The translations under genes were made by a program, and so were the position numbers. Of a stretch of 64,000 nt of DNA, positions 35,613 through 44,251 are shown in pieces. Each line of letters begins with the position of its first letter. Position 1 is the first letter of the stretch. Source of the stretch: Kriegella sp965368185 (GTDB lineage: Bacteria > Bacteroidota > Bacteroidia > Flavobacteriales > Flavobacteriaceae). The notes beneath the pieces are model-generated. The model did no database searches and was not told the origin of the DNA. It saw only the letters and a list, made by a program, of their open reading frames with translations. The stretch covers positions 1 to 64,000 of the forward strand of contig CBDULZ010000001.1 in the NCBI GenBank assembly GCA_965368185.1. Reading direction: 5' to 3'.

Positions 35613-36207
35613 AAACTTGATTTTTGATTTTGGAGATATCTTTATAAATCTCGACAAAGGGGTCGTTTTACGTGGTATTGAGAAGTACGGAGGCACCGAT
35701 ATAACCGATAAACTAAAGCAGGCCAATGACCTGTATGAGGTTGGGGGTATAAGTTCAGAGGAATTCGTATCACAACTCCAAACCACTTTCCCAAAAGCAT
35801 CTTCGGGAGATATCGTCGACATCTGGAATTCCATGTTATTAGATCTTCCCGATTATCGGTTGAACTTTATCGAAAACCTAAGCCGCGAAGGCGATTACCG
35901 TTTGTTTTTGCTCAGTAACACAAATGCTATGCACATTCCACACTTTATAGAAAAGGTAGGGTTGGAAAAATATAACAGGTTTAGAAACTGCTTTGAGCAG
36001 TTTTACCTTTCACACGAAATCAAGCTAAGAAAACCTACTCCTGAAATATTCAATTTCGTTCTCGATCAGAATGGTTTGGTGGCAACGGAAACCTTTTTTA
36101 TCGATGATTCCAAGGAGAATACGGATGCCGCAGAGGCTCTGGGCATTCATACATGGAACCTTCTTGTCGGTCAAGAAGACGTGACTAATTTAAAGTCGAA
36201 GCTATAG
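35605..36207 (+). CDS. HAD-family phosphatase, YihX-like
   Basis: The 200-residue haloacid dehalogenase-type hydrolase has motif I LIFDFGDIFINLD with nucleophile D8, motif II LLSNTNAMH, and motif IV FIDDSKENTDAAEALG. The pattern DFG after the nucleophile is that of YihX-like sugar phosphatases. Because it overlaps ribD, it may be the missing phosphatase that removes phosphate from the RibD product, as HAD enzymes do in other bacteria; this is an inference from position only. The next gene begins one base after its stop. Confidence 0.87.
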   Translation: MIKNLIFDFGDIFINLDKGVVLRGIEKYGGTDITDKLKQANDLYEVGGISSEEFVSQLQTTFPKASSGDIVDIWNSMLLDLPDYRLNFIENLSREGDYRLFLLSNTNAMHIPHFIEKVGLEKYNRFRNCFEQFYLSHEIKLRKPTPEIFNFVLDQNGLVATETFFIDDSKENTDAAEALGIHTWNLLVGQEDVTNLKSKL

Positions 36208-36208
36208 C

Positions 36209-37072
36209 ATGTTCGACCTAGCACTAAGTATTCTTTTTTCGACCCTTATCTTTGTGGTTTTCAAGTTGTATGTCGTTTTTAAAGTTGAAACGCTTTATGC
36301 CATAATTACCAATTATGTAGTGGCAAGCTCCGTGGGGTTCTTTTTTTATAAAGGTACAATCCAAATCGAAACGATATCCGACAAACCTTGGTTTTGGGGC
36401 ACCCTGGTTCTCGGTGTTTTATTTATTGTCGTTTTTAATTTAATGGCTGCAACTTCCCAAAAAGTAGGTGTTTCGGCCGCATCGGTTGCCACAAAAATGT
36501 CATTGGTCATACCGGTACTCGCCGGTGTTCTGTTATATAATGAGCAATTAAGCCTGTTGCAAATACTGGGTATCGTATTGGCCTTGTCCGCTGTCTATTT
36601 TGCATCAGTGAAAGAAACCTCGATAGTTCTTTTGAAATCGTCTTTGCTATTGCCATTATCGGTTTTTTTCGGCTCTGGTATAATCGACGCCAGTATCAAA
36701 TATGTTCAGGCGATGCATATTAAAGAAAGTGAGTTCCCAATATTTTCGGCAACCGTTTTTGCCTCGGCGGCCCTCACAGGAATTCTATTTATCGGCATAA
36801 AATCGATGCGAACACCGTTGCGTGCCAATTTTAAAAATGTTCTAGGAGGCATTGTTTTGGGCATCCTCAATTATTTCTCGATATATTTTATATTGAAAGC
36901 CCTACAACACCCCAGTCTAAATAGCGCCTCGGTCTTTACCATAAACAATGTAGCAATCGTACTATTTTCCACTTTGCTAGGTATTGTTCTTTTCAAAGAG
37001 CGACTTACTGCAAAGAATTGGGGCGGAATAGCTCTCGCTGTCGTCAGTATTATACTTGTAGCCCTATTCTAA
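36209..37072 (+). CDS. EamA/DMT-family transporter
   Basis: A 287-residue inner membrane protein with about ten hydrophobic helices arranged as two EamA repeats, each ending in a segment like VSAASVATKMSLVIPVLAGV (first, about residues 91-110) and SASVFTINNVAIVLFSTLLG (second). DMT transporters export or import metabolites; the substrate is not predictable. Its last base is shared with the ATG of the YigZ gene. Linkage with ribD raises the possibility of flavin or metabolite transport, but this is weak. Confidence 0.85.
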   Translation: MFDLALSILFSTLIFVVFKLYVVFKVETLYAIITNYVVASSVGFFFYKGTIQIETISDKPWFWGTLVLGVLFIVVFNLMAATSQKVGVSAASVATKMSLVIPVLAGVLLYNEQLSLLQILGIVLALSAVYFASVKETSIVLLKSSLLLPLSVFFGSGIIDASIKYVQAMHIKESEFPIFSATVFASAALTGILFIGIKSMRTPLRANFKNVLGGIVLGILNYFSIYFILKALQHPSLNSASVFTINNVAIVLFSTLLGIVLFKERLTAKNWGGIALAVVSIILVALF

Positions 37073-37689
37073 TGGAACAAAAAACAGACCGTTACAAAAC
37101 AATTCTCAAACCTTCAAAGGAAATTATTTTTAAAGAGAAGAAGAGCAAATTTTATGGATATGTGTTCCCCATAAAAGAAGAGAATGACATCAAACCAATT
37201 CTCGAGGCACTAAAAAAGCAACATTATACGGCGAATCATATTTGCTATGCCTGGCAATTAGGGGTTGAAAAAACCAGATATCGCGTTAACGATGATGGCG
37301 AACCCAACAATTCGGCCGGAATGCCAATTTACGGTCAAATTCAATCTTTCGAGGTTACCAATGTGCTTGTGGCCGTTGTCCGAATCTTCGGAGGAACCAA
37401 ATTAGGGGTTGGCGGACTCATCAGCGCCTATCGCTCTGCCGCTCAACTAGCCTTAGAAGAGGCACGTATTGTTTCAAAGACCTTGCGCCAAAAACTTGAG
37501 CTTTCCTTTGATTACAAAGAAATGGACAAGGTAATGCGCATTATAAAGCAACAGCAATTGGAATTAAACTTTCAAAGAATGGAATTAACATGCACCCTAA
37601 TTGTTTCCATTCGAAAAAAAGAAGCGGCTCGGATAAAAAAAATATTTGATGAAATTCAAGGGGTAACGACCAAAGTGCTAAAACCTTAA
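37072..37689 (+). CDS. YigZ/IMPACT-family protein
   Basis: The start is ATG 37072 (MEQKTDRYKT), overlapping the EamA stop; an earlier ATG at 37018 would extend inside the transporter gene. The 205-residue protein has the UPF0029 N-terminal domain: KSKFYGYVFPI, HICYAWQLG, the RVNDDGEPNNSAGMPI loop and RIFGGTKLGVGGL, then a small C-terminal ferredoxin-like domain. Members are thought to act near the ribosome or in stress responses; the bacterial function is not settled. Confidence 0.9.
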   Translation: MEQKTDRYKTILKPSKEIIFKEKKSKFYGYVFPIKEENDIKPILEALKKQHYTANHICYAWQLGVEKTRYRVNDDGEPNNSAGMPIYGQIQSFEVTNVLVAVVRIFGGTKLGVGGLISAYRSAAQLALEEARIVSKTLRQKLELSFDYKEMDKVMRIIKQQQLELNFQRMELTCTLIVSIRKKEAARIKKIFDEIQGVTTKVLKP

Positions 37690-37714
37690 AGTGACTTTAA
37701 ACCGGAATCTATAT

Positions 37715-38119
37715 TTACGAACTTGCATTGATTTTTTCCAAAAGATAGTCGGGGCATTTTATCGGCCGATTTGTTTTCATGTCAATAAAGGCCAAAACGG
37801 TGTTCGCAGTCGCCAAAATATCACCGGCCTCATTGCAAATTTTATAGTCGAATTCTATCTTCACCAAAGGGGACTTTTTTAGTTGGGTTTTTACTGTAAT
37901 TAAGTCATCGTAAAGTGCAGGTTTTTTGTAGTTTACGCACAAAGAAATTACAGGCAACATAATTCCGTTTTCTTCCATGCTTTTGTAAGAAATTCCCAGT
38001 GAGCGTAACCACTCTACCCTCCCTAACTCCAAATATTGCGGGTAGTTTCCATGATAGACGACGCCCATCTGATCTGTTTCACCATAACGCACTCTAAAAG
38101 AAATTTCGTTAAAATCCAT
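37715..38119 (-). CDS. Acyl-CoA thioesterase (4HBT hotdog fold)
   Basis: The 134-residue single hotdog domain has the family opening RVRYGETDQMGVVYHGNY with the probable catalytic D16, then LELGRVEWLRSLG and the VEFDYKI strand (seen as VKIEFDYKI). It resembles YbgC-type thioesterases that cleave short or aromatic acyl-CoA. It is convergent with yigZ and divergent from dnaA. Confidence 0.9.
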   Translation of the reverse strand: MDFNEISFRVRYGETDQMGVVYHGNYPQYLELGRVEWLRSLGISYKSMEENGIMLPVISLCVNYKKPALYDDLITVKTQLKKSPLVKIEFDYKICNEAGDILATANTVLAFIDMKTNRPIKCPDYLLEKINASS

Positions 38120-38327
38120 TTTGTTTCAAGTAAAAACTTTATATTTAAGTCATTTCGTTTTCGGGTTGTGAACATGCAAAAAAAAAAGGGAAAATTCAAT
38201 GGGGTTCTCGTTTTTTTTTTAGCTTTTTTGTTCACATATTTGCCCCACTAAGAAAGTATGGTTTTCTCCAACCATTTTTCTACCGATTATCGAAAACATT
38301 AACCAACAAAATAAGAGACTTTTCAGA

Positions 38328-39752
38328 ATGAATGTTACTGCTAATTCCGTATGGAACAATTGTTTGGCCTTTATCAACGATAATATCCAACCGCAGGCAT
38401 TCAAGACGTGGTTTGAGCCTATCAAGCCTATCAAATTAGCAGACAATGCACTAAGCATTCAAGTGCCCAGTAAATTTTTCTACGAATGGCTTGAAGAGCA
38501 TTACGTCAAATTATTGAAAGTGGCCTTGACAAAAGAGTTAGGTGAAACTGCAAAACTGGTGTATATCATCAGAATGGAAAACACCTACGGCAATAGGGAA
38601 CCATTTACCGAGAAAATTCCAAGTTCGAACCGAGGTAATATGGGGCCGCAAGAAATGGATGTACCTGTAAAGTCAAAAAATCCACAGTTAAGAAATCCGT
38701 TCGTAATTCCGGGCATTCGAAACATAAAGATCGAATCACAGCTAAACCCGAATTACAATTTCGATAATTTTTTAGAGGGAGACTCGAATCGTTTGGCACG
38801 TTCCGCAGGTATGGCTGTAGCCAATAAACCTGGCGGCACCTCGTTCAACCCATTGTTGGTTTTCGGAGGTGTCGGTCTAGGAAAAACACACTTGGCACAT
38901 GCCATAGGCGTAGAAATAAAAGACAAATACCCCGAACGTACCGTTCTGTATATTTCAGCGGAAAAATTCACACAGCAATATATTGAATCGGTAAAAAAGA
39001 ACACCAGGAACGATTTTATCCATTTTTATCAACTGATCGATGTATTGATTATTGATGATGTTCAGTTTTTATCGGGAAAATCGGGAACGCAAGATGTATT
39101 CTTCCATATTTTCAATCATTTGCATCAAAATGGGAAACAGGTTATACTAACATCTGATAAAGCTCCTGTTGATATGCAAGATATCGAGCAACGATTGTTG
39201 TCTCGCTTCAAATGGGGTCTTTCGGCCGAATTGCAGACTCCCGATTACGAGACAAGAATTTCAATACTGAAGAACAAGCTTTATCGTGACGGTGTCGAAA
39301 TGCCAGATGAAATTATCGAGCATGTTGCCAAACATATAAAGAGCAATATAAGAGAACTTGAAGGTGCCATTATATCTCTTATTGCCCAGTCTTCTTTTAA
39401 CAAAAAAGAAGTAACCTTGGATTTGGCCCAACAAATAGTTGAAAAGTTCGTAAAAAATACAAAGCGGGAAGTTTCTATCGATTATATTCAAAAAGTAGTT
39501 TCCGACTATTTCGAAATGGATGTAGCCACCTTGCAATCAAAGACCCGAAAGAGGCATATTGTACAGGCCCGTCAACTGGCCATGTTTTTTGCCAAAAAAT
39601 TCACCAAAGCCTCCTTGGCCAGCATCGGTTCCCAAATAGGAAAAAGAGACCATGCCACCGTACTACATGCCTGCAAAACAGTAGACAATCTTGCCGAAAC
39701 CGACAAGCAGTTTCGAAAGTATATAGAAGATCTTACAAAGAAGCTCTCCTAA
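38328..39752 (+). CDS. dnaA: Chromosomal replication initiator protein DnaA
   Basis: A full-length DnaA of 474 residues. Domain I (1-85) begins MNVTANSVWNNCLAFI; domain II is a linker to about 135; domain III is the AAA+ ATPase with FGGVGLGKT (179-187), Walker B LIIDDVQF and arginine-finger region; domain IV has the DNA-binding signature KRDHATVLHACKTVDNL. It recognises oriC. The next two genes follow closely (11 and 33 bases), so dnaA may be cotranscribed with the phosphatase and the methylase. I found no DnaA-box cluster in the 208 bases upstream. Confidence 0.98.
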   Translation: MNVTANSVWNNCLAFINDNIQPQAFKTWFEPIKPIKLADNALSIQVPSKFFYEWLEEHYVKLLKVALTKELGETAKLVYIIRMENTYGNREPFTEKIPSSNRGNMGPQEMDVPVKSKNPQLRNPFVIPGIRNIKIESQLNPNYNFDNFLEGDSNRLARSAGMAVANKPGGTSFNPLLVFGGVGLGKTHLAHAIGVEIKDKYPERTVLYISAEKFTQQYIESVKKNTRNDFIHFYQLIDVLIIDDVQFLSGKSGTQDVFFHIFNHLHQNGKQVILTSDKAPVDMQDIEQRLLSRFKWGLSAELQTPDYETRISILKNKLYRDGVEMPDEIIEHVAKHIKSNIRELEGAIISLIAQSSFNKKEVTLDLAQQIVEKFVKNTKREVSIDYIQKVVSDYFEMDVATLQSKTRKRHIVQARQLAMFFAKKFTKASLASIGSQIGKRDHATVLHACKTVDNLAETDKQFRKYIEDLTKKLS

Positions 39753-39763
39753 ACTCCAAACAA

Positions 39764-40213
39764 ATGGCTACTAAAATTCTAATGGTATGCCTAGGAAATA
39801 TTTGCCGCTCTCCTTTGGCGCAAGGTATTCTCCAAAGCATGGTGGACCCTACAAAGGTAGTTGTCGATTCTGCAGGAACAGGGGGGTATCATATTGGCGA
39901 AAATCCTGACCCCCGAAGTATTGCCGTAGCCAAAAAGCATGGGATCGATATCGCAAAGCAACGATGCAGAAAATTCAGCTCCAATGATTTTAGTGAATTT
40001 GACGTAATTTATGCAATGGATAAAAGCAATTATGGTAACATTATTGCAATAGCGGAAAACTCAGCCGATGTTAAAAAAGTACGGCTACTTTTGACTGAAA
40101 TCGATGGGGTAGAAAATCAAGTTCCCGACCCATATTACGGTGGACCGGATGGATTTGAAAATGTCTTCACAATGATTGAAATGGCATGCGCGGCAATTGC
40201 TAAAAAACTTTAG
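39764..40213 (+). CDS. Low-molecular-weight protein tyrosine phosphatase
   Basis: The 149-residue protein has the P-loop VCLGNICRSP with nucleophile C9 and R15 (C-x5-R), and the general acid in the DPYYGG loop. It dephosphorylates tyrosine or, in some bacteria, arginine residues; targets are unknown. It starts 11 bases after dnaA and 33 bases before the RsmI-like gene, a tight cluster that suggests growth-linked expression. No bacterial tyrosine kinase is in the window. Confidence 0.92.
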   Translation: MATKILMVCLGNICRSPLAQGILQSMVDPTKVVVDSAGTGGYHIGENPDPRSIAVAKKHGIDIAKQRCRKFSSNDFSEFDVIYAMDKSNYGNIIAIAENSADVKKVRLLLTEIDGVENQVPDPYYGGPDGFENVFTMIEMACAAIAKKL

Positions 40214-40246
40214 TCCGAACGACAAAAAAATAGCACACAGCAAACT

Positions 40247-40951
40247 ATGAAGGGAAAAATTGTTTTGATTCCAACGACCTTGGGTGACGGCGCCCCCCTA
40301 GAAGTGTTGCCCATTTCGATAAAACGGGCAATCGAAGACATAGATCATTACATTGTAGAAAACGAAAAATCGGCGCGAAGGTTTATCAAAAAGATAAGCC
40401 CGAGAAAACCGCAACCTTCATTGCATATCGAGGTATTGAACAAATTCACTGAAATAGAAACCATTCCCTTATTTTTGCAACCTTGTTTTGAGGGATATAA
40501 TGTTGGAGTTATTTCGGAGGCAGGATGCCCGGGCATCGCCGATCCTGGTGCTGATATCGTAAAGATTGCGCACGAAAAAAATATTCAGGTAGTTCCGTTG
40601 GTCGGGCCGTCATCAATAGTATTAGCAATGATGGCTAGTGGAATGAACGGTCAAAATTTTGCCTTTAACGGTTATTTGCCTATTGATTCCTCTGAAAGAA
40701 AAAAAGCCATAAAGCGGCTTGAAAAAATGTCAGCAACTTTGGGCCAATCACAATTGTTCATTGAAACACCGTACCGAAACGATAAACTTTTGGCCGAGTT
40801 GTTAAGAAACTTGAGCGACCAAACTCGACTTTGTATAGCAAGTGACATCACACTCACTACCGAATTTATTGAGACCAAGACAATAAGTGAATGGAAAAAG
40901 ACGGGCTTAAATCTTCATAAGAGACCCACAATCTTTATCATACAAGGCTGA
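40247..40951 (+). CDS. RsmI-like SAM-dependent methyltransferase (short form)
   Basis: The 234-residue protein is a tetrapyrrole methylase-fold enzyme. It has GYNVGVISEAGCPGIADPG (residues about 85-103) and the VVPLVGPSSIVLAMMASG loop that shape the SAM pocket in RsmI. RsmI makes 2'-O-methyl-C1402 in 16S rRNA, usually with about 280 residues; this protein is shorter and lacks the C-terminal domain, so the same substrate is plausible but unproved. It may be the last gene of the dnaA cluster and is followed by a terminator. Confidence 0.82.
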   Translation: MKGKIVLIPTTLGDGAPLEVLPISIKRAIEDIDHYIVENEKSARRFIKKISPRKPQPSLHIEVLNKFTEIETIPLFLQPCFEGYNVGVISEAGCPGIADPGADIVKIAHEKNIQVVPLVGPSSIVLAMMASGMNGQNFAFNGYLPIDSSERKKAIKRLEKMSATLGQSQLFIETPYRNDKLLAELLRNLSDQTRLCIASDITLTTEFIETKTISEWKKTGLNLHKRPTIFIIQG

Positions 40952-40985
40952 AAAAACCCGACGTTTCCGCCGGGTACATTTTCAT
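40951..40985 (+). terminator. Terminator after the RsmI-like gene
   Basis: ACCCGACG and CGCCGGGT arms (one mismatch) around a TTTC loop lie just after the stop, between an A run and TACATTTTC. Convergent genes could share it. Confidence 0.55.
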
Positions 40986-41003
40986 TTATACACAATAATA
41001 TTC

Positions 41004-41633
41004 TTAAATTTTTGGATTCCGTTTCGGAGATACGTGCGATACATCGTAACCCGAGAACTTTTTTATGTATTTCGCAATACTGGTACCGTATTCATCGGAT
41101 ACATCGTTCTGCCCATAGGAACGTAAATAATTTTTCACGTTACCGGCGCCTGCCAAATGTGCCGCAGCCAACATACCTGATTCGGTTACCTTGACACCAC
41201 CGATCTGCATACCTTCAAATCGTTTTATGTCTCTTCTCAGAATCCATTTATTTCGGGCGATATTGGTATGAAAGGCCCTTTCTTGCAATATAGGATCTTC
41301 AAGAAAACTTACAGCATTGTAAACACCGATCAATTGTAGTGTACCAATACCAAATTGGTATTTCCCTAAATAACCTAAAGTATTGGTCGTAAAATAGTTG
41401 CCTTGCGACTCCTTAAAGGCCAAAGCCTCCTTAAAACCAACATATGAACTTCCCAAAAAGGGAGGCATAATCATAATAGCATTAAATTCAGTTTTGTTTT
41501 TGGGGAACAAAACTTCAGTAGGTCCATTTACCTTGAGCGTTTCAGGAACCTCTGCATACGAAGGTTTAAAACTAAAACTCATCAAGACAACAAGCATGAT
41601 AAGAGAACCAAAAAAGATAGTACATCTTCTCAT
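41004..41633 (-). CDS. Lysozyme/transglycosylase-like exported enzyme
   Basis: The 209-residue protein has a signal peptide (about 1-27, ending PSYA). The mature domain resembles a lysozyme-like transglycosylase: ALAFKESQGNYFTTNTLGYLGKYQFG carries a likely catalytic Glu in FKESQG, and LAAAHLAGAGNVKNYLRSYG matches the downstream helical segment of such enzymes. It probably cleaves peptidoglycan in the periplasm. No LysM domain is present. MltG, another lytic transglycosylase, is encoded next on the same strand 146 bases upstream. Confidence 0.75.
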   Translation of the reverse strand: MRRCTIFFGSLIMLVVLMSFSFKPSYAEVPETLKVNGPTEVLFPKNKTEFNAIMIMPPFLGSSYVGFKEALAFKESQGNYFTTNTLGYLGKYQFGIGTLQLIGVYNAVSFLEDPILQERAFHTNIARNKWILRRDIKRFEGMQIGGVKVTESGMLAAAHLAGAGNVKNYLRSYGQNDVSDEYGTSIAKYIKKFSGYDVSHVSPKRNPKI

Positions 41634-41688
41634 ATCTCTGTTTTCTTAAGACTAATGATCAAAAAAGACCTGCTTAAATTTCAAGTCA

Positions 41689-41696
41689 CAAAGATA
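41689..41696 (-). promoter_or_regulatory. Bacteroidota -7 promoter element for the lysozyme-like gene
   Basis: Minus-strand TATCTTTG, an exact TAnnTTTG match, 55 bases upstream of the ATG at 41633. Confidence 0.4.
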
Positions 41697-41779
41697 AACC
41701 GCATTTTATGTATCTCTTAAAACGCTTTGTTAAAAAAGCCTAATTTTAGTTAAGAAGTATGATATTAGCGATTAGTGGG

Positions 41780-42823
41780 CTACCTATTTATCTTTTTCGC
41801 ATTTATCCACCGGATATATTGCGCTTTATTTCGGTTATGTTGTGCCAAACTCTTAGCAAACTTATGATAACCGAAATTTTCGACATTGGCAACAAAGTAG
41901 TAAAATTCGTGTTTTTCAGGGTTTAAAACAGCGTCAATAGCAGTTATATCGGGCATTGTAATGGGGCCAGGAGGCAAACCCGAATATTTATAGGTATTGT
42001 ATGGCGAATCAATCTCCAAGTCTTTATATAACACTCTTTTTATTATGGTATCAAAATTTCCTGTATGTAGTTTTAAGGCATATATGACCGTTGGATCTGC
42101 TTGTAACGGCATGTTCTTTCGCAAGCGATTTAAGTAAACGCCCGCCACACGAGGGCGTTCATCGACCTTGGCCGTTTCTTTATGCACAATTGCGGCTAGA
42201 CTGATTACCTCTGAAGGTTTCAGCCCTAATGTTTTGGCTTTTTGCTCTCTTTCAGCATTCCAAAAACGCTTGTATTCCTTTAACATCCTTTCCCTAAATT
42301 CAGGCCCGGAAGTATTCCAAAAAAACTCGTAACTATTTGGAATGTACATAGAAAGCCCCGTATTCTCATCGAATCCATTCGTTTTTAAAAAATCAGGATC
42401 TTCTAAGGCTCTAAGTAAAGTCAGGCTGTCGGGCTCAAGCTGTGCAGAAATTCTACCGGCAAGATCGGCCAAAGTCTCCTGATTGTTAAAGGCTACTTTT
42501 ATAGGAATATTGTTGCTCCGCAATGAGTTGACAATCTCATTGTTGTTCATGCCGTTTTTGAGAGCATACTTTCCCCCTTTTATATTGGCGAGATATCCTT
42601 TTCTTTCAGCTACCTGTTTAAAGGAGTCCAAATCTTCCAAAAGGGGGGCCAAAGTCGTTTTTATATCTTCATACGTCGCATTGGTCGGAACATATACATA
42701 TGCTTCATCATTATTAAAGGCCGTGTTAGGGGAAAAAATCGCATCATAGATTTTATAGGCAAAAAAACCTCCGACAATAAGGCCCATGAATACAATAACC
42801 AGCAAAATCCTCCTTATATACAT
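41780..42823 (-). CDS. mltG: Endolytic peptidoglycan transglycosylase MltG
   Basis: MltG cuts nascent glycan strands at the inner membrane and sets chain length. One N-terminal transmembrane helix (about 5-26) precedes a LysM-like region and the YceG domain with SLAAIVHKETAK (catalytic Glu in the HKE segment), ERPRVAGVYLNRL, MPLQADPTVIYAL and SPYNTYKYSGLPPGPI. It is full length at 347 residues. Its ATG shares one base with the GNAT stop, placing it in a dapF-GNAT-mltG operon. Confidence 0.94.
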   Translation of the reverse strand: MYIRRILLVIVFMGLIVGGFFAYKIYDAIFSPNTAFNNDEAYVYVPTNATYEDIKTTLAPLLEDLDSFKQVAERKGYLANIKGGKYALKNGMNNNEIVNSLRSNNIPIKVAFNNQETLADLAGRISAQLEPDSLTLLRALEDPDFLKTNGFDENTGLSMYIPNSYEFFWNTSGPEFRERMLKEYKRFWNAEREQKAKTLGLKPSEVISLAAIVHKETAKVDERPRVAGVYLNRLRKNMPLQADPTVIYALKLHTGNFDTIIKRVLYKDLEIDSPYNTYKYSGLPPGPITMPDITAIDAVLNPEKHEFYYFVANVENFGYHKFAKSLAQHNRNKAQYIRWINAKKINR

Positions 42824-43350
42824 TAGTGATTTAGTTTTTGAAACAAAATTTCATTTTTATATAATCCCTTCGAAAAAATCCAGTCTTTTTTAACCCCTAC
42901 CTTTTCAAAGCCCAATTTTTCAAACAAATGAACGCTCGCCCTATTATCCTCAACTACATTGGCGAACAACTGCCTCAATTCAAGTACAGAAAAGACGTAA
43001 TCACACACCAATAACACCGCTTCGGAACCTACACCCTTATTTCTTTCTTCCTCTTTCAAAATCACCAACCCCACTCCTGCCCTATGATTTTTTGGGTCAA
43101 AATCGAATAAATCGATGAGGCCTATTGCTTTATCATCCTCTTTTGTACAAATACACAATCGTAATTGCTTAACGTCGTAAATATCTCGGTGTGCGTTTTC
43201 TAGATACTGTTCGAGTACAAACTTGGAGTACGGTGTTGTGGTACCGCTTATCTCCCATAGTTCAGTGCTATTTTCCAAAAAATAAAGAAAATCAAGGTCA
43301 TTGGGCTCGAGCGCTCTAAGATATATTGTATTTCCAGTTAGATTCAACAT
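42823..43350 (-). CDS. GNAT-family N-acetyltransferase (RimJ/RimL-like)
   Basis: The 175-residue domain starts with a strand-loop LRALEPNDLDFLYFLEN, and has the acetyl-CoA loop EERNKGVGSEAV followed by FANVVEDNRASVHLFEKLGF, the classical RimJ/RimL-like C-terminal half. It overlaps dapF by seven bases and mltG by one base. Its product is probably cotranslated with both; a role in cell wall metabolism is only suggested by position. Confidence 0.88.
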   Translation of the reverse strand: MLNLTGNTIYLRALEPNDLDFLYFLENSTELWEISGTTTPYSKFVLEQYLENAHRDIYDVKQLRLCICTKEDDKAIGLIDLFDFDPKNHRAGVGLVILKEEERNKGVGSEAVLLVCDYVFSVLELRQLFANVVEDNRASVHLFEKLGFEKVGVKKDWIFSKGLYKNEILFQKLNH

Positions 43351-44120
43351 TCAATCTCACCTTTAAAAACCTGTTTGGCCGAACCTATTAAAAAAATGTT
43401 CGAATAACTACCGTTTTGTTCATCAAATTCTACCTGTAAATCTCCACCCTTAGTATGTATTTGAACTTTATTTTCGATGGTCTTACCTAAATGGTGCATA
43501 GCCAATGCTACGGCAGTAACACCAGTTCCACACGATAATGTTTCATCCTCTACACCCCGCTCATAGGTACGCACGTCAAAAGACCCATCGGCCCTTGGTG
43601 ATACAAAGTTAATATTGCTTCCTTTCTCACCATAAAGACCATATCGCAGTTTTGAGCCTTCTTTAAAAACATCCAACGTCTCTAAATTTTCCACAGTTTG
43701 AATATGATGTGGAGACCCAGTGTCCATAAAAACAGCGTTCGGCTTTAGTTTTATTTGGTGCACATTCTGCATCTTTAAGCTTACTATCCCCTTATTTATT
43801 GTTGCTTCGTGCAATCCATCCGCAGCATCAAAGGAAGTTTTTCCTTGAATAATCTTCAAGAACTCGGCAAAAGCAACAAAGCATCTACCCCCATTTCCGC
43901 ACATACTACCTTCCTTTCCATCTGAGTTGAAATAGACCATGCGGTAACCTGACATTTCGTCATTTTCTAGTAAAATGAGACCATCGGCCCCTATGCCAAA
44001 TCTTCTTTCGCATAGGCTTTCAATGAGATCGGCATTATTTTTGGGAAATATTTGGTGACGATTATCAATCATGATAAAATCGTTTCCAGTTCCTTGATAC
44101 TTGTAAAATGTAATTTCCAT
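43344..44120 (-). CDS. dapF: Diaminopimelate epimerase
   Basis: DapF converts LL- to meso-diaminopimelate for lysine and peptidoglycan. The two catalytic cysteines are present: C74 in GSMCGNGGRC and C196 in ETLSCGTGV. Other family segments are YQGTGNDFIMID and GSNINFV. It is 258 residues, normal for the family. It heads the dapF-GNAT-mltG operon; a TATCTTTG promoter element lies 16 bases upstream. Confidence 0.96.
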   Translation of the reverse strand: MEITFYKYQGTGNDFIMIDNRHQIFPKNNADLIESLCERRFGIGADGLILLENDEMSGYRMVYFNSDGKEGSMCGNGGRCFVAFAEFLKIIQGKTSFDAADGLHEATINKGIVSLKMQNVHQIKLKPNAVFMDTGSPHHIQTVENLETLDVFKEGSKLRYGLYGEKGSNINFVSPRADGSFDVRTYERGVEDETLSCGTGVTAVALAMHHLGKTIENKVQIHTKGGDLQVEFDEQNGSYSNIFLIGSAKQVFKGEIEC

Positions 44121-44136
44121 GTCAAAAATTAAGGTA

Positions 44137-44144
44137 CAAAGATA
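44137..44144 (-). promoter_or_regulatory. Bacteroidota -7 promoter element for dapF operon
   Basis: Minus-strand TATCTTTG, an exact TAnnTTTG match 16 bases before the dapF ATG. Confidence 0.5.
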
Positions 44145-44213
44145 TGACTTTATTTAAGGTAATTTTAGCAGTTAAAATGTCGTTAAACCTACAATTGCCA
44201 TCTAGTGATTTAA

Positions 44214-44221
44214 GTAATTTT
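44214..44221 (+). promoter_or_regulatory. Bacteroidota -7 promoter element for htrA
   Basis: TAATTTTG matches TAnnTTTG; a TTG lies 17 bases upstream. The ATG is 30 bases downstream. The 131-base region between the divergent dapF and htrA promoters holds both. Confidence 0.5.
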
Positions 44222-44251
44222 GATCTAATAATGTTAAAAAGATAAATATAT

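Noticed and set aside
37018..37071. N-terminal extension of the YigZ gene
   Set aside because: The extra residues are encoded within the EamA transporter gene in another frame and do not resemble the family; ATG 37072 fits.
38176..38220. A10 and T10 runs upstream of dnaA as a possible terminator or origin element
   Set aside because: The arms could pair, but only as an A/T stem with a long loop; too weak to call.
41803..41810. Single DnaA-box-like TTATCCAC
   Set aside because: It is isolated and inside the mltG coding region; an origin would need several boxes.
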